Of a stretch of 64,000 bases of DNA, positions 37,628 through 47,644 are shown one piece after another (position 1 is the first letter of the stretch; each line of letters begins with the position of its first letter). Location of the stretch: the NCBI RefSeq assembly GCF_001308265.1, contig NZ_CP012023.1:2370932-2434931 (forward strand), read 5' to 3'. The notes below the pieces were generated by a model that was not told the DNA's origin, did not search any database, and saw nothing but the letters and a program-made list of their open reading frames with translations. The position numbers and the translations under genes are program-made. Source of the DNA: Celeribacter marinus. GTDB taxonomy: Bacteria > Pseudomonadota > Alphaproteobacteria > Rhodobacterales > Rhodobacteraceae.

Positions 37628-40177
37628 CTATTTGTGCCGCCGCTCCTGTGCGACCAATTGCGCAGCGGCCAACCGCGCAACAGGCACCCGAAACGGCGAA
37701 CACGACACGTAATCAAAGCCCGCCGCACGGCAAAATGCGATAGATTCGGGGTTGCCCCCATGCTCGCCACACACGGCTAAAGTCACGTTAGGGGACATCG
37801 CGCGCCCTCGTGCTGCGCCGATGTTTAACAACTCGCCCACACCATCGATATCGAGGGTGTGAAACGGATCTTCGGGAAACACACCTTGTTGCACATAGGC
37901 GTTCATAAACCGCCCCGCATCATCGCGTGACAATCCATATGTCATCTGTGTCAGGTCATTGGTGCCAAACGACAAGAACGCCGCGTGTTGGGCAATATCA
38001 CCCGCCCGTAGCGCCGCGCGTGGCGTTTCAACCATCACGCCCAACCGATACGTAAACGCGCTGCCCGTTTCGTTGCGCACAGCGGCCGCAACACCGTCGA
38101 CTTGCGTTTTGACCAATTCAACCTCGCGTTTGGCCGACACCAGCGGGATCATAATCTCGGGAACAACCGCATCACCATGCTTTGACGCCTCAACAGTGGC
38201 CTCAAAAATCGCGCGCGCTTGCATCTCGTAAATCTCTGGGAAGGTGATCCCAAGACGCACCCCCCGCATGCCAAGCATCGGGTTGAATTCAGACAGCCAC
38301 TCAATGCGGCGCGTCACATCCGACAAAGGCAGGTCCAACGCTTCGGCCAACTCTTTGGCTCCCGCGCGATCAGAGGGCAAGAATTCGTGCAAGGGCGGAT
38401 CAAACAAGCGGATACACACAGGATGACCCTGCATAATATCGAATAATTCCGTAAAATCAGCGCGCTGCATGGGCAAAAGGCGCGCGATAGCTTCGCGGCG
38501 ATCCTCGTGGGTCTGCGCAAATATCATCTCGCGCATCACCGTCAGGCGGTCACCCTCAAAAAACATATGCTCGGTCCGGCATAGGCCGATGCCCTGCGCC
38601 TTGAAATTCCGCGCCATAGCCGCCGCATCGGGCGTATCGGCATTGGCCCGCACTCCAATGTCGCGGATCGCATCGGCCCATTCCATAAGTTGCAGATACC
38701 AATAGTCTTTTGCGGGAGGTAACATTTTGGCCGCCCCCAAAAGCGCCTCACCCGCAGAGCCGTCGAGCGTCATCATCTCGCCCTCGCGGATGTCACGACC
38801 ATCCGGCAAGGTTAGGGTATTGGCGCGCGAATTGATCCGCACATCGGCCCCAACAACACAAGGCACACCCATTCCCCGCGCGATCACCGCCGCGTGAGAG
38901 GTCACCCCCCCGCGCTCGGTCAACACACCGACCGATGAATGCATCCCGCGAATATCCTCAGGCGCAGTTTCGCGGCGCACCAAAATGCAGGGCTCGCCAC
39001 GTGCTTCGCTCGCCTGTGCTGCGGCAGAGGTGAATACGATTTTGCCAACCGCCCCACCGGGACTAGCGGCGATGCCACGACACGCCACATCGCGCACACC
39101 AGCCGGATCGACCTGAGGGTGCAATAATTCGGTCAAGGAGCGCGCAGGAATACGGCATAGCGCATCATCTTTGGAAATGATCCCATCCTCGGCCAATTGC
39201 ACCGCAATGCGCAGAGCGGCACGCGACGAGCGCGGCAAACGGATCGCATCAATGATGTGCAACTTACCGTTTTCAATGGTAAATTTAACTTCCATCTCTT
39301 CGCGCAATTTAGCACGACACAGCTGCGCCGCCGCAACAAGTTGGGCGTAGGCCTCAGGCAAGAGATCTTCCAATGACGGCCCACGTCCATCTTTGGTCAG
39401 ATAGATCACATTGCGTTCGTTGACTTGGGTTTCACGACCTTGGCTTTGGCGAATAAACCGCCCCTTTACGATCGGCTCGCCCGTATCATTGTCGACCAAC
39501 TGGATCACGCCAGAGCCGTAATCGCCATTGCCAAGCCCAAAGGCCATCGCTTGGACGACCAAGCCCAATCCCGCATCGGCAGGTGCGCCTTTTGCCTGTC
39601 TGAGCAACCGCGCCGTTGTGCCGGCCCAAGCGCGCGCCATAGAGCGCAAAACCTGCAACAACTGGATTTCGATCTGTTGTGGGAAATCCTCGTCCGTCTC
39701 ACCCTCATAGGCCGAAAGAGCCGCGTTGAGTTGATCTGACGTTGCCATAGAGTTGTCAAATTCGAACAATTCAGGGTCAAGTTTCTCGACGTGCACCGCA
39801 TATGCTTGCACAGATCGAAGATAGAGCGCATCTGCCGCGTCTTGTCCCAATGTCTTAGCCAACTCGTCGTGACGCGCCGCGTTCATGCCGATATTGAGAA
39901 TGGCATTGGGTCCGCCCCAGTCGGCCACTTCCGATGACGGACGCACGGAGAGCAATTGCTTTTCCCCAAACACGTCCAACAACGCATCCATATCGGGCTG
40001 TTGCCCCTCGGCAAGCGCGTGCACAGTATCAAAACTGAGCGCCACAGTTTTTGGCACCGGCAAATCCAGTCGGATCAACCGTTGCAAACACTTTGCACGC
40101 CCGCCGTGTGTCCCCGCCGAAATGGGGGCCACTCGTTTTATGCGTGTAAATCCAAGACTTTCGACATTGTGCTGCAC
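37628..40177 (-). CDS. Pyruvate phosphate dikinase-like protein with degenerate nucleotide-binding domain
   Basis: 849 residues, PPDK architecture. The phospho-histidine domain is intact (GGVTSHAAVIARGMGVPCV, His near 428). The PEP/pyruvate barrel is also intact (RTEHMFF, LGVMVETPRA, FGTNDLTQMTYG, CGEHGGNP). The N-terminal ATP-grasp domain diverges: the SMPGMMD-type loop is replaced by VADWGGPNAILN, and the Q-T-R motif after FTIxxGKL reads IIDAIRLPR, so residues known to bind ATP phosphates appear lost. The start is GTG at 40177, with AAGGAG 7 nt upstream. It follows glyS by 86 nt. I infer a paralogue that may not turn over ATP. Confidence 0.88.
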   Translation of the reverse strand: MQHNVESLGFTRIKRVAPISAGTHGGRAKCLQRLIRLDLPVPKTVALSFDTVHALAEGQQPDMDALLDVFGEKQLLSVRPSSEVADWGGPNAILNIGMNAARHDELAKTLGQDAADALYLRSVQAYAVHVEKLDPELFEFDNSMATSDQLNAALSAYEGETDEDFPQQIEIQLLQVLRSMARAWAGTTARLLRQAKGAPADAGLGLVVQAMAFGLGNGDYGSGVIQLVDNDTGEPIVKGRFIRQSQGRETQVNERNVIYLTKDGRGPSLEDLLPEAYAQLVAAAQLCRAKLREEMEVKFTIENGKLHIIDAIRLPRSSRAALRIAVQLAEDGIISKDDALCRIPARSLTELLHPQVDPAGVRDVACRGIAASPGGAVGKIVFTSAAAQASEARGEPCILVRRETAPEDIRGMHSSVGVLTERGGVTSHAAVIARGMGVPCVVGADVRINSRANTLTLPDGRDIREGEMMTLDGSAGEALLGAAKMLPPAKDYWYLQLMEWADAIRDIGVRANADTPDAAAMARNFKAQGIGLCRTEHMFFEGDRLTVMREMIFAQTHEDRREAIARLLPMQRADFTELFDIMQGHPVCIRLFDPPLHEFLPSDRAGAKELAEALDLPLSDVTRRIEWLSEFNPMLGMRGVRLGITFPEIYEMQARAIFEATVEASKHGDAVVPEIMIPLVSAKREVELVKTQVDGVAAAVRNETGSAFTYRLGVMVETPRAALRAGDIAQHAAFLSFGTNDLTQMTYGLSRDDAGRFMNAYVQQGVFPEDPFHTLDIDGVGELLNIGAARGRAMSPNVTLAVCGEHGGNPESIAFCRAAGFDYVSCSPFRVPVARLAAAQLVAQERRHK

Positions 40178-40263
40178 TGCGGCGCTCCTTTGCGCGAAGC
40201 CTACGCGCGTCAGGGACAGATGTGCAACTAAAACGTTACCGCAAACACTCAATCAGGTGTGTT

Positions 40264-42459
40264 TCAGCCGTCGATTTTGGTCAGATCGGCCACACTGAGG
40301 CAAATATCGCGAATACGGCCCAACAGATTGAGACGATTACGGCGCACCACATCATTATCCGCGTTCACCTGAACAGCCTCAAAAAACGCATCTACAGGAC
40401 CGCGCAGGTCGGCCATTGCGGACATGGCGGCGCTAAAATCCTCAGACGCCATTGCGGGTTTGATCTTGGTCTCGGCCACGTCGAGGGCGGCGAACACCGC
40501 GCGTTCCTCGTCCATTTCGGCAAATTTGATGTCGGCACCATAGGAGTACTCAACACCGTCATTTTTCTCGGCTTGGGAGAGAATGTTGTTGGCGCGTTTG
40601 AACCCTTGGATCAGGTTTTTGCCATCCTCAGTCGCCAATGTCGCAGACAACGCGCGGGCGCGTTTGACGAGCAACGTGATGTCGTCAGCCCCGTCCATCA
40701 CAAGACAAGCATCGATCACATCGTGGCGAATACCCTCGTCCTTGAGAAAGACCTTGAGGCGGTCGTGGAAGAAGGAGAGAAGGTCGGCGGAAACCGTCTT
40801 CACCTGATCTTTGTTGTGCAGACTCCAAAATTCCACTTTGAAGCCCTCAAAGCCTTGTCCGCCTTGGGGATAGGAAGGCTCTTCATCTTGCCACTGTTTT
40901 TGTTCTTTCGGCCACTCAACAGCAATTTGGTTTTCAACAATTCCTTGATAGAAATACACACCCAAAGAACCGCGAAGATTATTGGTCAACAACAACCGCG
41001 TCACGCCGAGTGCCGCACGCCGTAGCGCGAACGGGTCTTTGCTTCCTGTTGGCTTCTCGTCAATCGCCCAAAAGCCTGTCAGCGTGTCGAGTTTATCGGC
41101 GAGCGCCACGGCCACGGAGACGGGGTCGGTTGGCACATCATCAGAGGGGCCGAGCGGCGAATAGTGGTCGCGGCACGCATCGGCCACTGCATCGGACATA
41201 CCCGCGGCTTTGGCGTAATAGCGCCCCATGATGCCTTGCAGTTCCGGGAACTCATAGACCATTTCGGACGACAGGTCGGCCTTGGCGACTTTGGCGGCCA
41301 GTTCGGCCTCATCGGCGTCCGCGCCCACAATCGGGGCAATCTCGCGGGCCAATGCGGCGATGCGCGCAATACGGTCAGCTTGGGAGCCGAGTTTATTGTG
41401 AAAGGTGACGTTGGCAAGCGGCGCAGACATGGCCTCGAACCCGTCACGCGCAACCGTGCGATTGTCGTTTTCCCAAAAGAATTTCGCGTCAGACAGGCGT
41501 GCGAACAATACCTTTTGGTTGCCCGCCAGAATGGTCGCGCCATTGTCGGCGGTTTCGCGGTTGGCAACGGTCACGAATTTCTCGATGCGCCCCGTTTTGG
41601 GATTGCGCACGGAAAAGAATTTCTGGTGCTCTTTCATCGAAGTTTGCAGAACTTCGGGCGGCAAGCCCATGAAATCCTCGGCAATGTCGCCCATCAACAC
41701 AACAGGCCATTCCACGAGACCCGCGACCTCGGCCAAAAGACCGGCATCTTCCACGATTTCAAGGCCTTGTGCAAAGGCCTGATTGGTGGCGTCATGCCAA
41801 ATATGGTCGGCCCGCTCGGCGGCGTCCAGCATGACAAAGTTCTGTTTGAGCTTGGTCGTGTAGGCGTCAAACGAAGAGACGGTAAAGGTGTTTGGCGCCA
41901 TGAAACGGTGACCAAAAACGGTGTTGCCCGCTTTGATCCCGTCGATGTCGAGCGGTACAACCTCTGCGCCCTCTTCGGTGGTCAAAATGCACACAATGGA
42001 GTGAAGCGGACGCACCCATTTGAGCGCGCCATTGCCCCAACGCATGGATTTGGGCCACGGGAAATTGCGGATGGTCGCCTCAAGAACATCTGCCACGATC
42101 ACGGATGCGGGGCGGCCCGCCTTGGTGATTTTGGCCACATAGACCTGACCCTTTTTCTCGTCGCGGATCTCAAGCTCGTCTTTGCTCACACCTGCTCCGC
42201 GCAAGAACCCCTCAAGGGCTTTTTCGGGCGCATCAACACGCGGTCCTTTGCGCTCTTCCACGGTGGTGGGAGATGCAGCAAGCAGACCCTCAACCGACAA
42301 GGCCAAACGGCGCGGCGTGGCAAAGGCACCAGCAGACGCATAGGTCAAACCCGCCTCGACCAAACCATCGGTGATAAGTTTTTTGAGATCCTCAGACGCA
42401 CGTTTTTGCATGCGTGCGGGGATTTCCTCGGAGAAGAGTTCGATCAGCAGGTCGGGCAT
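40264..42459 (-). CDS. glyS: Glycine-tRNA ligase beta subunit
   Basis: 731 residues, the tRNA-binding and HD-domain-containing chain of the tetrameric (alpha2beta2) bacterial GlyRS. It starts LLIELFSEEIPARMQ and has ERKGPRVDAP, the TLTGFWAIDEKPTGSKDPFALRR segment and a C-terminal anticodon-binding region. It is longer than E. coli GlyS; part of the excess is an insertion around residues 525-560 (EEPSYPQGGQGFEGFK), which I think is alphaproteobacterial. AAGGA lies before the ATG, 3 nt after the DUF6446-like gene. Confidence 0.97.
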   Translation of the reverse strand: MPDLLIELFSEEIPARMQKRASEDLKKLITDGLVEAGLTYASAGAFATPRRLALSVEGLLAASPTTVEERKGPRVDAPEKALEGFLRGAGVSKDELEIRDEKKGQVYVAKITKAGRPASVIVADVLEATIRNFPWPKSMRWGNGALKWVRPLHSIVCILTTEEGAEVVPLDIDGIKAGNTVFGHRFMAPNTFTVSSFDAYTTKLKQNFVMLDAAERADHIWHDATNQAFAQGLEIVEDAGLLAEVAGLVEWPVVLMGDIAEDFMGLPPEVLQTSMKEHQKFFSVRNPKTGRIEKFVTVANRETADNGATILAGNQKVLFARLSDAKFFWENDNRTVARDGFEAMSAPLANVTFHNKLGSQADRIARIAALAREIAPIVGADADEAELAAKVAKADLSSEMVYEFPELQGIMGRYYAKAAGMSDAVADACRDHYSPLGPSDDVPTDPVSVAVALADKLDTLTGFWAIDEKPTGSKDPFALRRAALGVTRLLLTNNLRGSLGVYFYQGIVENQIAVEWPKEQKQWQDEEPSYPQGGQGFEGFKVEFWSLHNKDQVKTVSADLLSFFHDRLKVFLKDEGIRHDVIDACLVMDGADDITLLVKRARALSATLATEDGKNLIQGFKRANNILSQAEKNDGVEYSYGADIKFAEMDEERAVFAALDVAETKIKPAMASEDFSAAMSAMADLRGPVDAFFEAVQVNADNDVVRRNRLNLLGRIRDICLSVADLTKIDG

Positions 42460-42462
42460 ATC

Positions 42463-42990
42463 TTACTGTCCTTGTGGCGCGGGCGGGCAGCCCTCAGGTG
42501 CGGGATCACCGTCAAAAACGGCCTCACCACACGGGTTTATCTGGTGCCATGAAAAGGCGCGGCCATCGGGATAGACGGCGATCACGCTATCGATGCCATA
42601 GTCGAAATTTGCCTCACCGAGAAAGGCCATAGCGGTCCCCGCCTCGAGGTCGTCACCAATTTGCTTGGCGTCAAAGCAGCCGAACCATTTGGGCGCGATC
42701 AATGGCTCTGCGGCCTCATAGGGCACAAAGGTTTCCGTCATCATCGCGGTGGAGAGCGGCGTGGTGAAACAGGCACGAAACCGGATGGGCGATGTGTTGG
42801 CATCAATGCCTTCGTAGTCGGCAGCAAGGATATCCTCGGCCACACCGTCGAATGTGGTGGCACGCACAGTCGCGCGCGGCGCGGAGGCGTCAAATGTCTC
42901 GTAATAGGCGTAGACTTGTGAGTAGTAGAGCCCGGCTCCGAATACGATTGCTGTGAGCACGATGCCACCTACGATGAGTTTACCATTCAT
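42463..42990 (-). CDS. DUF6446-like membrane-anchored protein between glyQ and glyS
   Basis: 175 residues with one N-terminal membrane helix ([22 protein letters not shown]) and a periplasmic domain. Cys are in [22 protein letters not shown] and EGCPPAP, suggesting disulfides. It fits my memory of DUF6446, a Rhodobacterales family of this location; no function is known. The start overlaps the glyQ stop by 4 nt and glyS begins 3 nt after its stop, so it is translated between the two subunits of one enzyme. The family name was not checked by search. Confidence 0.75.
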   Translation of the reverse strand: MNGKLIVGGIVLTAIVFGAGLYYSQVYAYYETFDASAPRATVRATTFDGVAEDILAADYEGIDANTSPIRFRACFTTPLSTAMMTETFVPYEAAEPLIAPKWFGCFDAKQIGDDLEAGTAMAFLGEANFDYGIDSVIAVYPDGRAFSWHQINPCGEAVFDGDPAPEGCPPAPQGQ

Positions 42991-43943
42991 TGCGCCACAC
43001 CCTCGGGGACATATCCGCCCGCCGTGGTTTGTACGAACGCATCAGCACAGGCTTTGGCAAGGGTGCGTACGCGGCCAATGTAGGCTTGCCGCTCGGTGAC
43101 CGAAATCACGCCGCGCGCATCAAGCAAGTTGAACACATGGCTGGCCTTGATGCATTGATCATAGGCGGGGTGCGCCATGATGATACGTTTGCCCGTTTTG
43201 GGATCTTCGGCGGGGCGGGCCAAAAGCGCGTGACACTCGGCCTCGGCCTCTTCAAAATTCTTGAGAAGTTTTTCGGTGTTCGCCGCGTCAAAGTTGTGGC
43301 GCGAGTACTCTTCTTCGGTCTGTTTGAAAATGTCGCCATAGCTCAGCGCAATGGGGGAGGACGGATCGTTGAACGGCATGTCCATGACATGATCGACGCC
43401 AAGCACATACATTGCCAAACGTTCCAGACCATAGGTCAATTCGCCCGACACGGGGCGGCAATCATGGCCGCCGACCTGTTGGAAATAGGTGAACTGCGAC
43501 ACTTCCATGCCGTCACACCACACTTCCCATCCAAGGCCCCACGCGCCAAGCGTTGGGCTTTCCCAATCGTCCTCAACGAACCGGATATCGTGCAGGTCCG
43601 TGTCGATACCGATGGCTTTCAATGAGCCGAGATAGAGGTCTTGCAAATCAGGCGGGCTTGGTTTGATCAAAACCTGAAACTGATAGTAATGCTGAAGACG
43701 GTTCGGGTTCTCGCCGTAGCGTCCATCAGTTGGACGGCGCGAGGGCTGGACATAGGCGGCCGCCCACGGCGTCGACCCAAGCGAGCGCAGCGTTGTCGCA
43801 GGGTGGAATGTTCCCGCTCCCACTTCCATGTCGTAAGGCTGCAAAACCGCACAGCCTTTGGCCGCCCAGTAGGCTTGTAGTCGCAAGATAATGTCCTGAA
43901 AGGACCGCGGTTTATCACTGGTTTGGATCATCGTCTCGGACAT
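42987..43943 (-). CDS. glyQ: Glycine-tRNA ligase alpha subunit
   Basis: 318 residues, class II catalytic chain of the tetrameric GlyRS. Family blocks: [34 protein letters not shown] (of which [14 protein letters not shown] is diagnostic), [50 protein letters not shown] and [10 protein letters not shown]. The long frame starts earlier, but the ATG at 43943 has AAGG 7 nt upstream and matches the family. It is first in the operon with the DUF6446-like gene, glyS and possibly the PPDK-like gene. Confidence 0.97.
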   Translation of the reverse strand: MSETMIQTSDKPRSFQDIILRLQAYWAAKGCAVLQPYDMEVGAGTFHPATTLRSLGSTPWAAAYVQPSRRPTDGRYGENPNRLQHYYQFQVLIKPSPPDLQDLYLGSLKAIGIDTDLHDIRFVEDDWESPTLGAWGLGWEVWCDGMEVSQFTYFQQVGGHDCRPVSGELTYGLERLAMYVLGVDHVMDMPFNDPSSPIALSYGDIFKQTEEEYSRHNFDAANTEKLLKNFEEAEAECHALLARPAEDPKTGKRIIMAHPAYDQCIKASHVFNLLDARGVISVTERQAYIGRVRTLAKACADAFVQTTAGGYVPEGVAQ

Positions 43944-44189
43944 GGGTAAGCCTTGCTTGTTCAGCACTTCTAATGCGGCCATTCAATAGGCAAGCCAGAG
44001 GGGGGCGTCAATGACCCAAGCCGCCCCACATCGCGCGAATGCCTCACTATTTCCGAACTTTTCGCGCGCTTTTGATCACATTGTGTCTGAACGCGCGCTC
44101 GAACGGTTGACCTTGGCCCCGAACCTGCTTTGGTGTCGCAAGGGAAACGAAACGGGCGCAAAGCCCGTCATTTGACGCATAGGGTTTTC

Positions 44190-45971
44190 ATGACACGTAT
44201 TACAGCCGCGCTACCGCTTTCTTTGGTAGCTACTTTTTTTGCAAGCACCGCACTTGCCCAGTCTTGGGTTCAAATCGAGGCACAGCCATCGCTCACACAA
44301 GCCACGACAGCCGCACAGGCCTACGCCACACAATTGCCCAATGTGGTTGGCTTTGAGCAGGCAGGGCGTTGGCACGCTATCGCGCTCGGCCCTTACGCCG
44401 ATGATGACGCTGCCGAAAACGCATTGCGCCAGTTGCGCGCCCAAGGTCTGATCGCACGCGATGCCTATGTCACCGATGGCGCAGATTACCGCACCGCATT
44501 TTTCCCCATTGGACAGGCCTTGGCCACAACCGCCACGCCGCTTGTGACCCCTACAGATGATGCGCCTTCGACGGACGCAAATCTGGCCACCCCATCTCAA
44601 GAGGCCGTAGAACAGGTGGTTGAGGCCATCGAAGTTCCCCAAGAACCACTTGACGAAACACTCGCACAGGCCCGCGCCTCAGAACGTGATCTCGACCGCC
44701 CCGCGCGCAAAGCGTTGCAAATCGCGTTGCGTTTCGCTGGCTTTTACAACTCCACAATCGACGGGGCCTTTGGCAACGGAACACGGCGCGCCATGGGAGC
44801 ATGGCAAGAGGCCAACGGCGTCGAGGCGACAGGGGTTTTGACCACACGCCAACGCGGCGAAGTCCTTGCGGCCTATCAATCCGTGATCGACAGCTTGGGC
44901 ATTTCGCGCGTCACAGACGAGACCGCAGGGATCGAGATCGACCTGCCCCTGGGTATGGTCGAATTCGATGCCTACACCCCACCCTTTGCCAAATACATGG
45001 CCAAGGACGGATCGGGTGTACAGGTCATGTTGATCTCTCAAACCGGTGATGAGGACACGCTTGGCGGCCTCTACGAAATCTTACAGACATTGGAAATTGT
45101 CCCTCTGGACGGGGAGCGTTCACGCCAATCGTCCAGCTTTGTTTTGACAGGACAAAATAGCGAGATCACCACGCATGCCGAGGCGAGCCTCGCGGGCGGC
45201 GCGGTTAAGGGATGGATGCTGATTTGGCCGACATCAGGCGATCAAACACAGCGCTGGATGGCACTCAGATCCATGCAATCCAGTTTTGCACCCCTTCGCG
45301 ATGCCGTTCTTCCCGATGCCTATGGCGAGGGCGCAGAGCAAAACATCGACTTGCTCTCGGGGCTTGATATCCGGCGCGCTGAGCGCAGTGCCACAGGCTT
45401 CTTCGTCGACAACACTGGCCGCGTTGCCACGTCTACGGCCACAATTGAAAACTGCGCACGGGTTGTTCTGGATGACGTGTATGACGCCAAAGTCGTCGCC
45501 TCACAAAATGGTATGGCACTTTTGGCACCAAATGACACGCTGGCACCGATCGCCTTTGCCGCGTTTGATAGCCGCCTGCCCCGCCTGCAATCGGGCATCA
45601 CATCTGCGGGCTATGCCTATGGTGGTCGCCTTGGAACGCCGACCTTGAACTATGGCACGATGCAAGAGCACGCGGGTCTAAATGGTGAGGCTGATCTTTT
45701 ACGCCTTGAGTTGGCGGCCCTGCCATCCGAAGTGGGATCACCCGTCATGGCCCCCACAGGCGGCGTGATCGGCATGCTCACATCCGTTGACACCGGCGCA
45801 CGCGCGCTCCCCGAAAACGTCAGCTTTGCCTATGACATGGAAAAACTCGCGGGCTTTTTATCAGAGCACGGCGTGACGGTCGCCGCCGCACAAAGTGACA
45901 TTGATCTGTCCGACGCAGAACTGATCGAAAAAGCCCGCGACATGACTGTTTTGGTAAGCTGCTGGAACTAA
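44190..45971 (+). CDS. Exported protein with SPOR, peptidoglycan-binding and trypsin-like pseudoprotease domains
   Basis: 593 residues. Signal peptide 1-23 (cleavage after ALA). Residues about 25-100 look like a SPOR domain (SWVQIEAQPSLTQA, RWHAIALGPYADDDAAE), which binds denuded glycan. Residues about 165-230 are a peptidoglycan-binding-1 fold (LQIALRFAGFYNSTIDGAFGNGTRRAMGAWQ). The last about 200 residues follow a trypsin-like plan (GFFVDNTGRVATS, SPVMAPTGGVIGML), but the His, Asp and Ser sites are replaced. I infer a cell-wall-targeted pseudoprotease. It has a strong terminator and faces trkH convergently. Confidence 0.82.
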   Translation: MTRITAALPLSLVATFFASTALAQSWVQIEAQPSLTQATTAAQAYATQLPNVVGFEQAGRWHAIALGPYADDDAAENALRQLRAQGLIARDAYVTDGADYRTAFFPIGQALATTATPLVTPTDDAPSTDANLATPSQEAVEQVVEAIEVPQEPLDETLAQARASERDLDRPARKALQIALRFAGFYNSTIDGAFGNGTRRAMGAWQEANGVEATGVLTTRQRGEVLAAYQSVIDSLGISRVTDETAGIEIDLPLGMVEFDAYTPPFAKYMAKDGSGVQVMLISQTGDEDTLGGLYEILQTLEIVPLDGERSRQSSSFVLTGQNSEITTHAEASLAGGAVKGWMLIWPTSGDQTQRWMALRSMQSSFAPLRDAVLPDAYGEGAEQNIDLLSGLDIRRAERSATGFFVDNTGRVATSTATIENCARVVLDDVYDAKVVASQNGMALLAPNDTLAPIAFAAFDSRLPRLQSGITSAGYAYGGRLGTPTLNYGTMQEHAGLNGEADLLRLELAALPSEVGSPVMAPTGGVIGMLTSVDTGARALPENVSFAYDMEKLAGFLSEHGVTVAAAQSDIDLSDAELIEKARDMTVLVSCWN

Positions 45972-45990
45972 AGATCACACGCCCAACGAC

Positions 45991-46022
45991 AAAAGCCCCG
46001 CACATGTGCGGGGCTTTTTTTT
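45991..46022. terminator. Bidirectional Rho-independent terminator
   Basis: A near-continuous palindrome with GCCCCGCAC / GTGCGGGGC arms, A4 on the left and T8 on the right. It ends the SPOR-protein gene (plus, stop at 45971) and can end trkH (minus, stop at 46047). Confidence 0.95.
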
Positions 46023-46046
46023 CCATATGTTCGGTCGCACCACGCG

Positions 46047-47495
46047 TTAGCTGCGCCAAAACCGGATGGTGAACAGGGCAAACACCGACATCACTTCGAG
46101 ACGTCCGACGAGCATCGCAATCGCCAAAATCCATTTCGCCGTATCATTGAGCGACGAGAAATTACCCGATGGGCCGATAATATCACCGAGCCCAGGACCG
46201 ACACAGGCAATCGCCGTAGCCGCACCCGACACCGCCGTCACCAGATCAAGACCGGTCGCGGCAAGCAACACCGCCGTTATGCCCAACGTGACGATAAAGA
46301 ACGAGAAAAACGCCATCACCGACGACAAGACATCTTCGGACACCGCTTGCCCTTGATAGCGCGGGGTGAAGACGCCGTGAGGGCTATGGATTTTGCGGAT
46401 TTGCGCGGTCATTGACGCGATCAGCAATTGATAGCGGAACACCTTGACCGAACATGCCGTCGAGCCCGCACAGCCGCCCACCAATCCGATAAAGAAAAAG
46501 GCGACAGCGGGGAACGCCCCCCAAAGCTGGTAGTCCGTCGACGCGTAGCCCGTGCCCGAAATGATCGATGTCACGTTGAACAATCCCTCACGGATTGAAT
46601 GCTCGAACGCATCGTCATCAACAACGAAACGGTACACAGAGAACGCCGCGACAAGCACGCTGATCACACCGAGGTAGGCATGGATTTGCGTATCGCGCCA
46701 CATCGGCTTGGCCGTTCCTGCCATCAGCTGCACAAAGCGCACAAAAGGCAGCGAGGCGAGGATCATAAACAGCGACGATACATATTCAGCCGGCCCCTGA
46801 AACGCACCGAACGAGGCATCACGAGTCGAAAACCCACCCGTGGACAGTGTGGTCAGCGCATGGTTGACCGCATCAAATGGACCCATACCGACCAACACAT
46901 AGGCACTAAAACAAGCCGCCGTTAGGACCACATAGACCACCGAAATACGCGAGGCAATTTCACCCGCGCGCGGCAGAACTTTACCATCTGTATCAAAGGC
47001 TTCGGAGCGAAACACTTGCATTCCGCCCACTTTGAGTTCGGGCAGGAACACCATGGCGACAACGATGATACCGACCCCCCCGAACCATTGCAGCATAGAG
47101 CGCCACAGCAATATGCCCTCAGGTAGGTTGTCCAGACCGGAAAAGACCGTAGATCCGGTTGTTGTCATCCCCGACATCGCCTCAAAAAACGCATCTGTCA
47201 CAGAGGCATCCATCTCGGCCAACATGAAAGGAATACCACCAAAAATAGGCAAAATGAGCCAAATCACAGTCGTCAAAAGAAACATCTGCTGAATCGACAG
47301 ACCTTGTTTCTGGCCGTTTTGCGTCGATATCGCGAGAGCCGTGCCAAACACAAAAGTGATTAGCCCTGATTTGAGAAAGACCTGCCATTCGCCACGGCCA
47401 AACCCGATGTCAACGAACATAGGAACCATCATCGTCAGACCCAAAAGGGCCACGAGCACGCCAATTACGTAGAGAACAGGTCTGATATCAGTCAT
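46047..47495 (-). CDS. trkH: Trk potassium uptake protein TrkH
   Basis: 482-residue K+ channel-like membrane subunit. The four pore loops are visible: GMTTTGSTVF, LSTGGFST, SGTGYAS and ACVGPGLG, each with the glycine of the selectivity filter. About ten membrane helices surround them. It works with the nucleotide-binding ring TrkA, which is not in the window. The frame opens with a GTG at 47516, but the ATG at 47495 (MTDIRPVLYVIG) is the likelier start. It converges on the SPOR-protein gene across a shared terminator. Confidence 0.96.
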   Translation of the reverse strand: MTDIRPVLYVIGVLVALLGLTMMVPMFVDIGFGRGEWQVFLKSGLITFVFGTALAISTQNGQKQGLSIQQMFLLTTVIWLILPIFGGIPFMLAEMDASVTDAFFEAMSGMTTTGSTVFSGLDNLPEGILLWRSMLQWFGGVGIIVVAMVFLPELKVGGMQVFRSEAFDTDGKVLPRAGEIASRISVVYVVLTAACFSAYVLVGMGPFDAVNHALTTLSTGGFSTRDASFGAFQGPAEYVSSLFMILASLPFVRFVQLMAGTAKPMWRDTQIHAYLGVISVLVAAFSVYRFVVDDDAFEHSIREGLFNVTSIISGTGYASTDYQLWGAFPAVAFFFIGLVGGCAGSTACSVKVFRYQLLIASMTAQIRKIHSPHGVFTPRYQGQAVSEDVLSSVMAFFSFFIVTLGITAVLLAATGLDLVTAVSGAATAIACVGPGLGDIIGPSGNFSSLNDTAKWILAIAMLVGRLEVMSVFALFTIRFWRS

Positions 47496-47644
47496 AGCGC
47501 CAAGGCTTGGCCCCACGCGCGCGCCAAGTCAAGCGGCCATGGCATGTCGCACTGCGTATGGGGCCACAAAACTGTGGGCGGGACATCCTGCCCGCCCACA
47601 TCACTCGTTGCAAAGCCCCACATCGAGGCATCAGGCCCGCGCCA

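Noticed and set aside
41164..42552. 462-residue plus-strand frame opposite glyS
   Set aside because: Antisense shadow of a secure glyS; no motif or ribosome binding site.
42987..44189. Glycine riboswitch or T-box before glyQ
   Set aside because: The 246-nt region upstream of glyQ shows no glycine-aptamer core or T-box sequence. T-boxes are not expected in this group.
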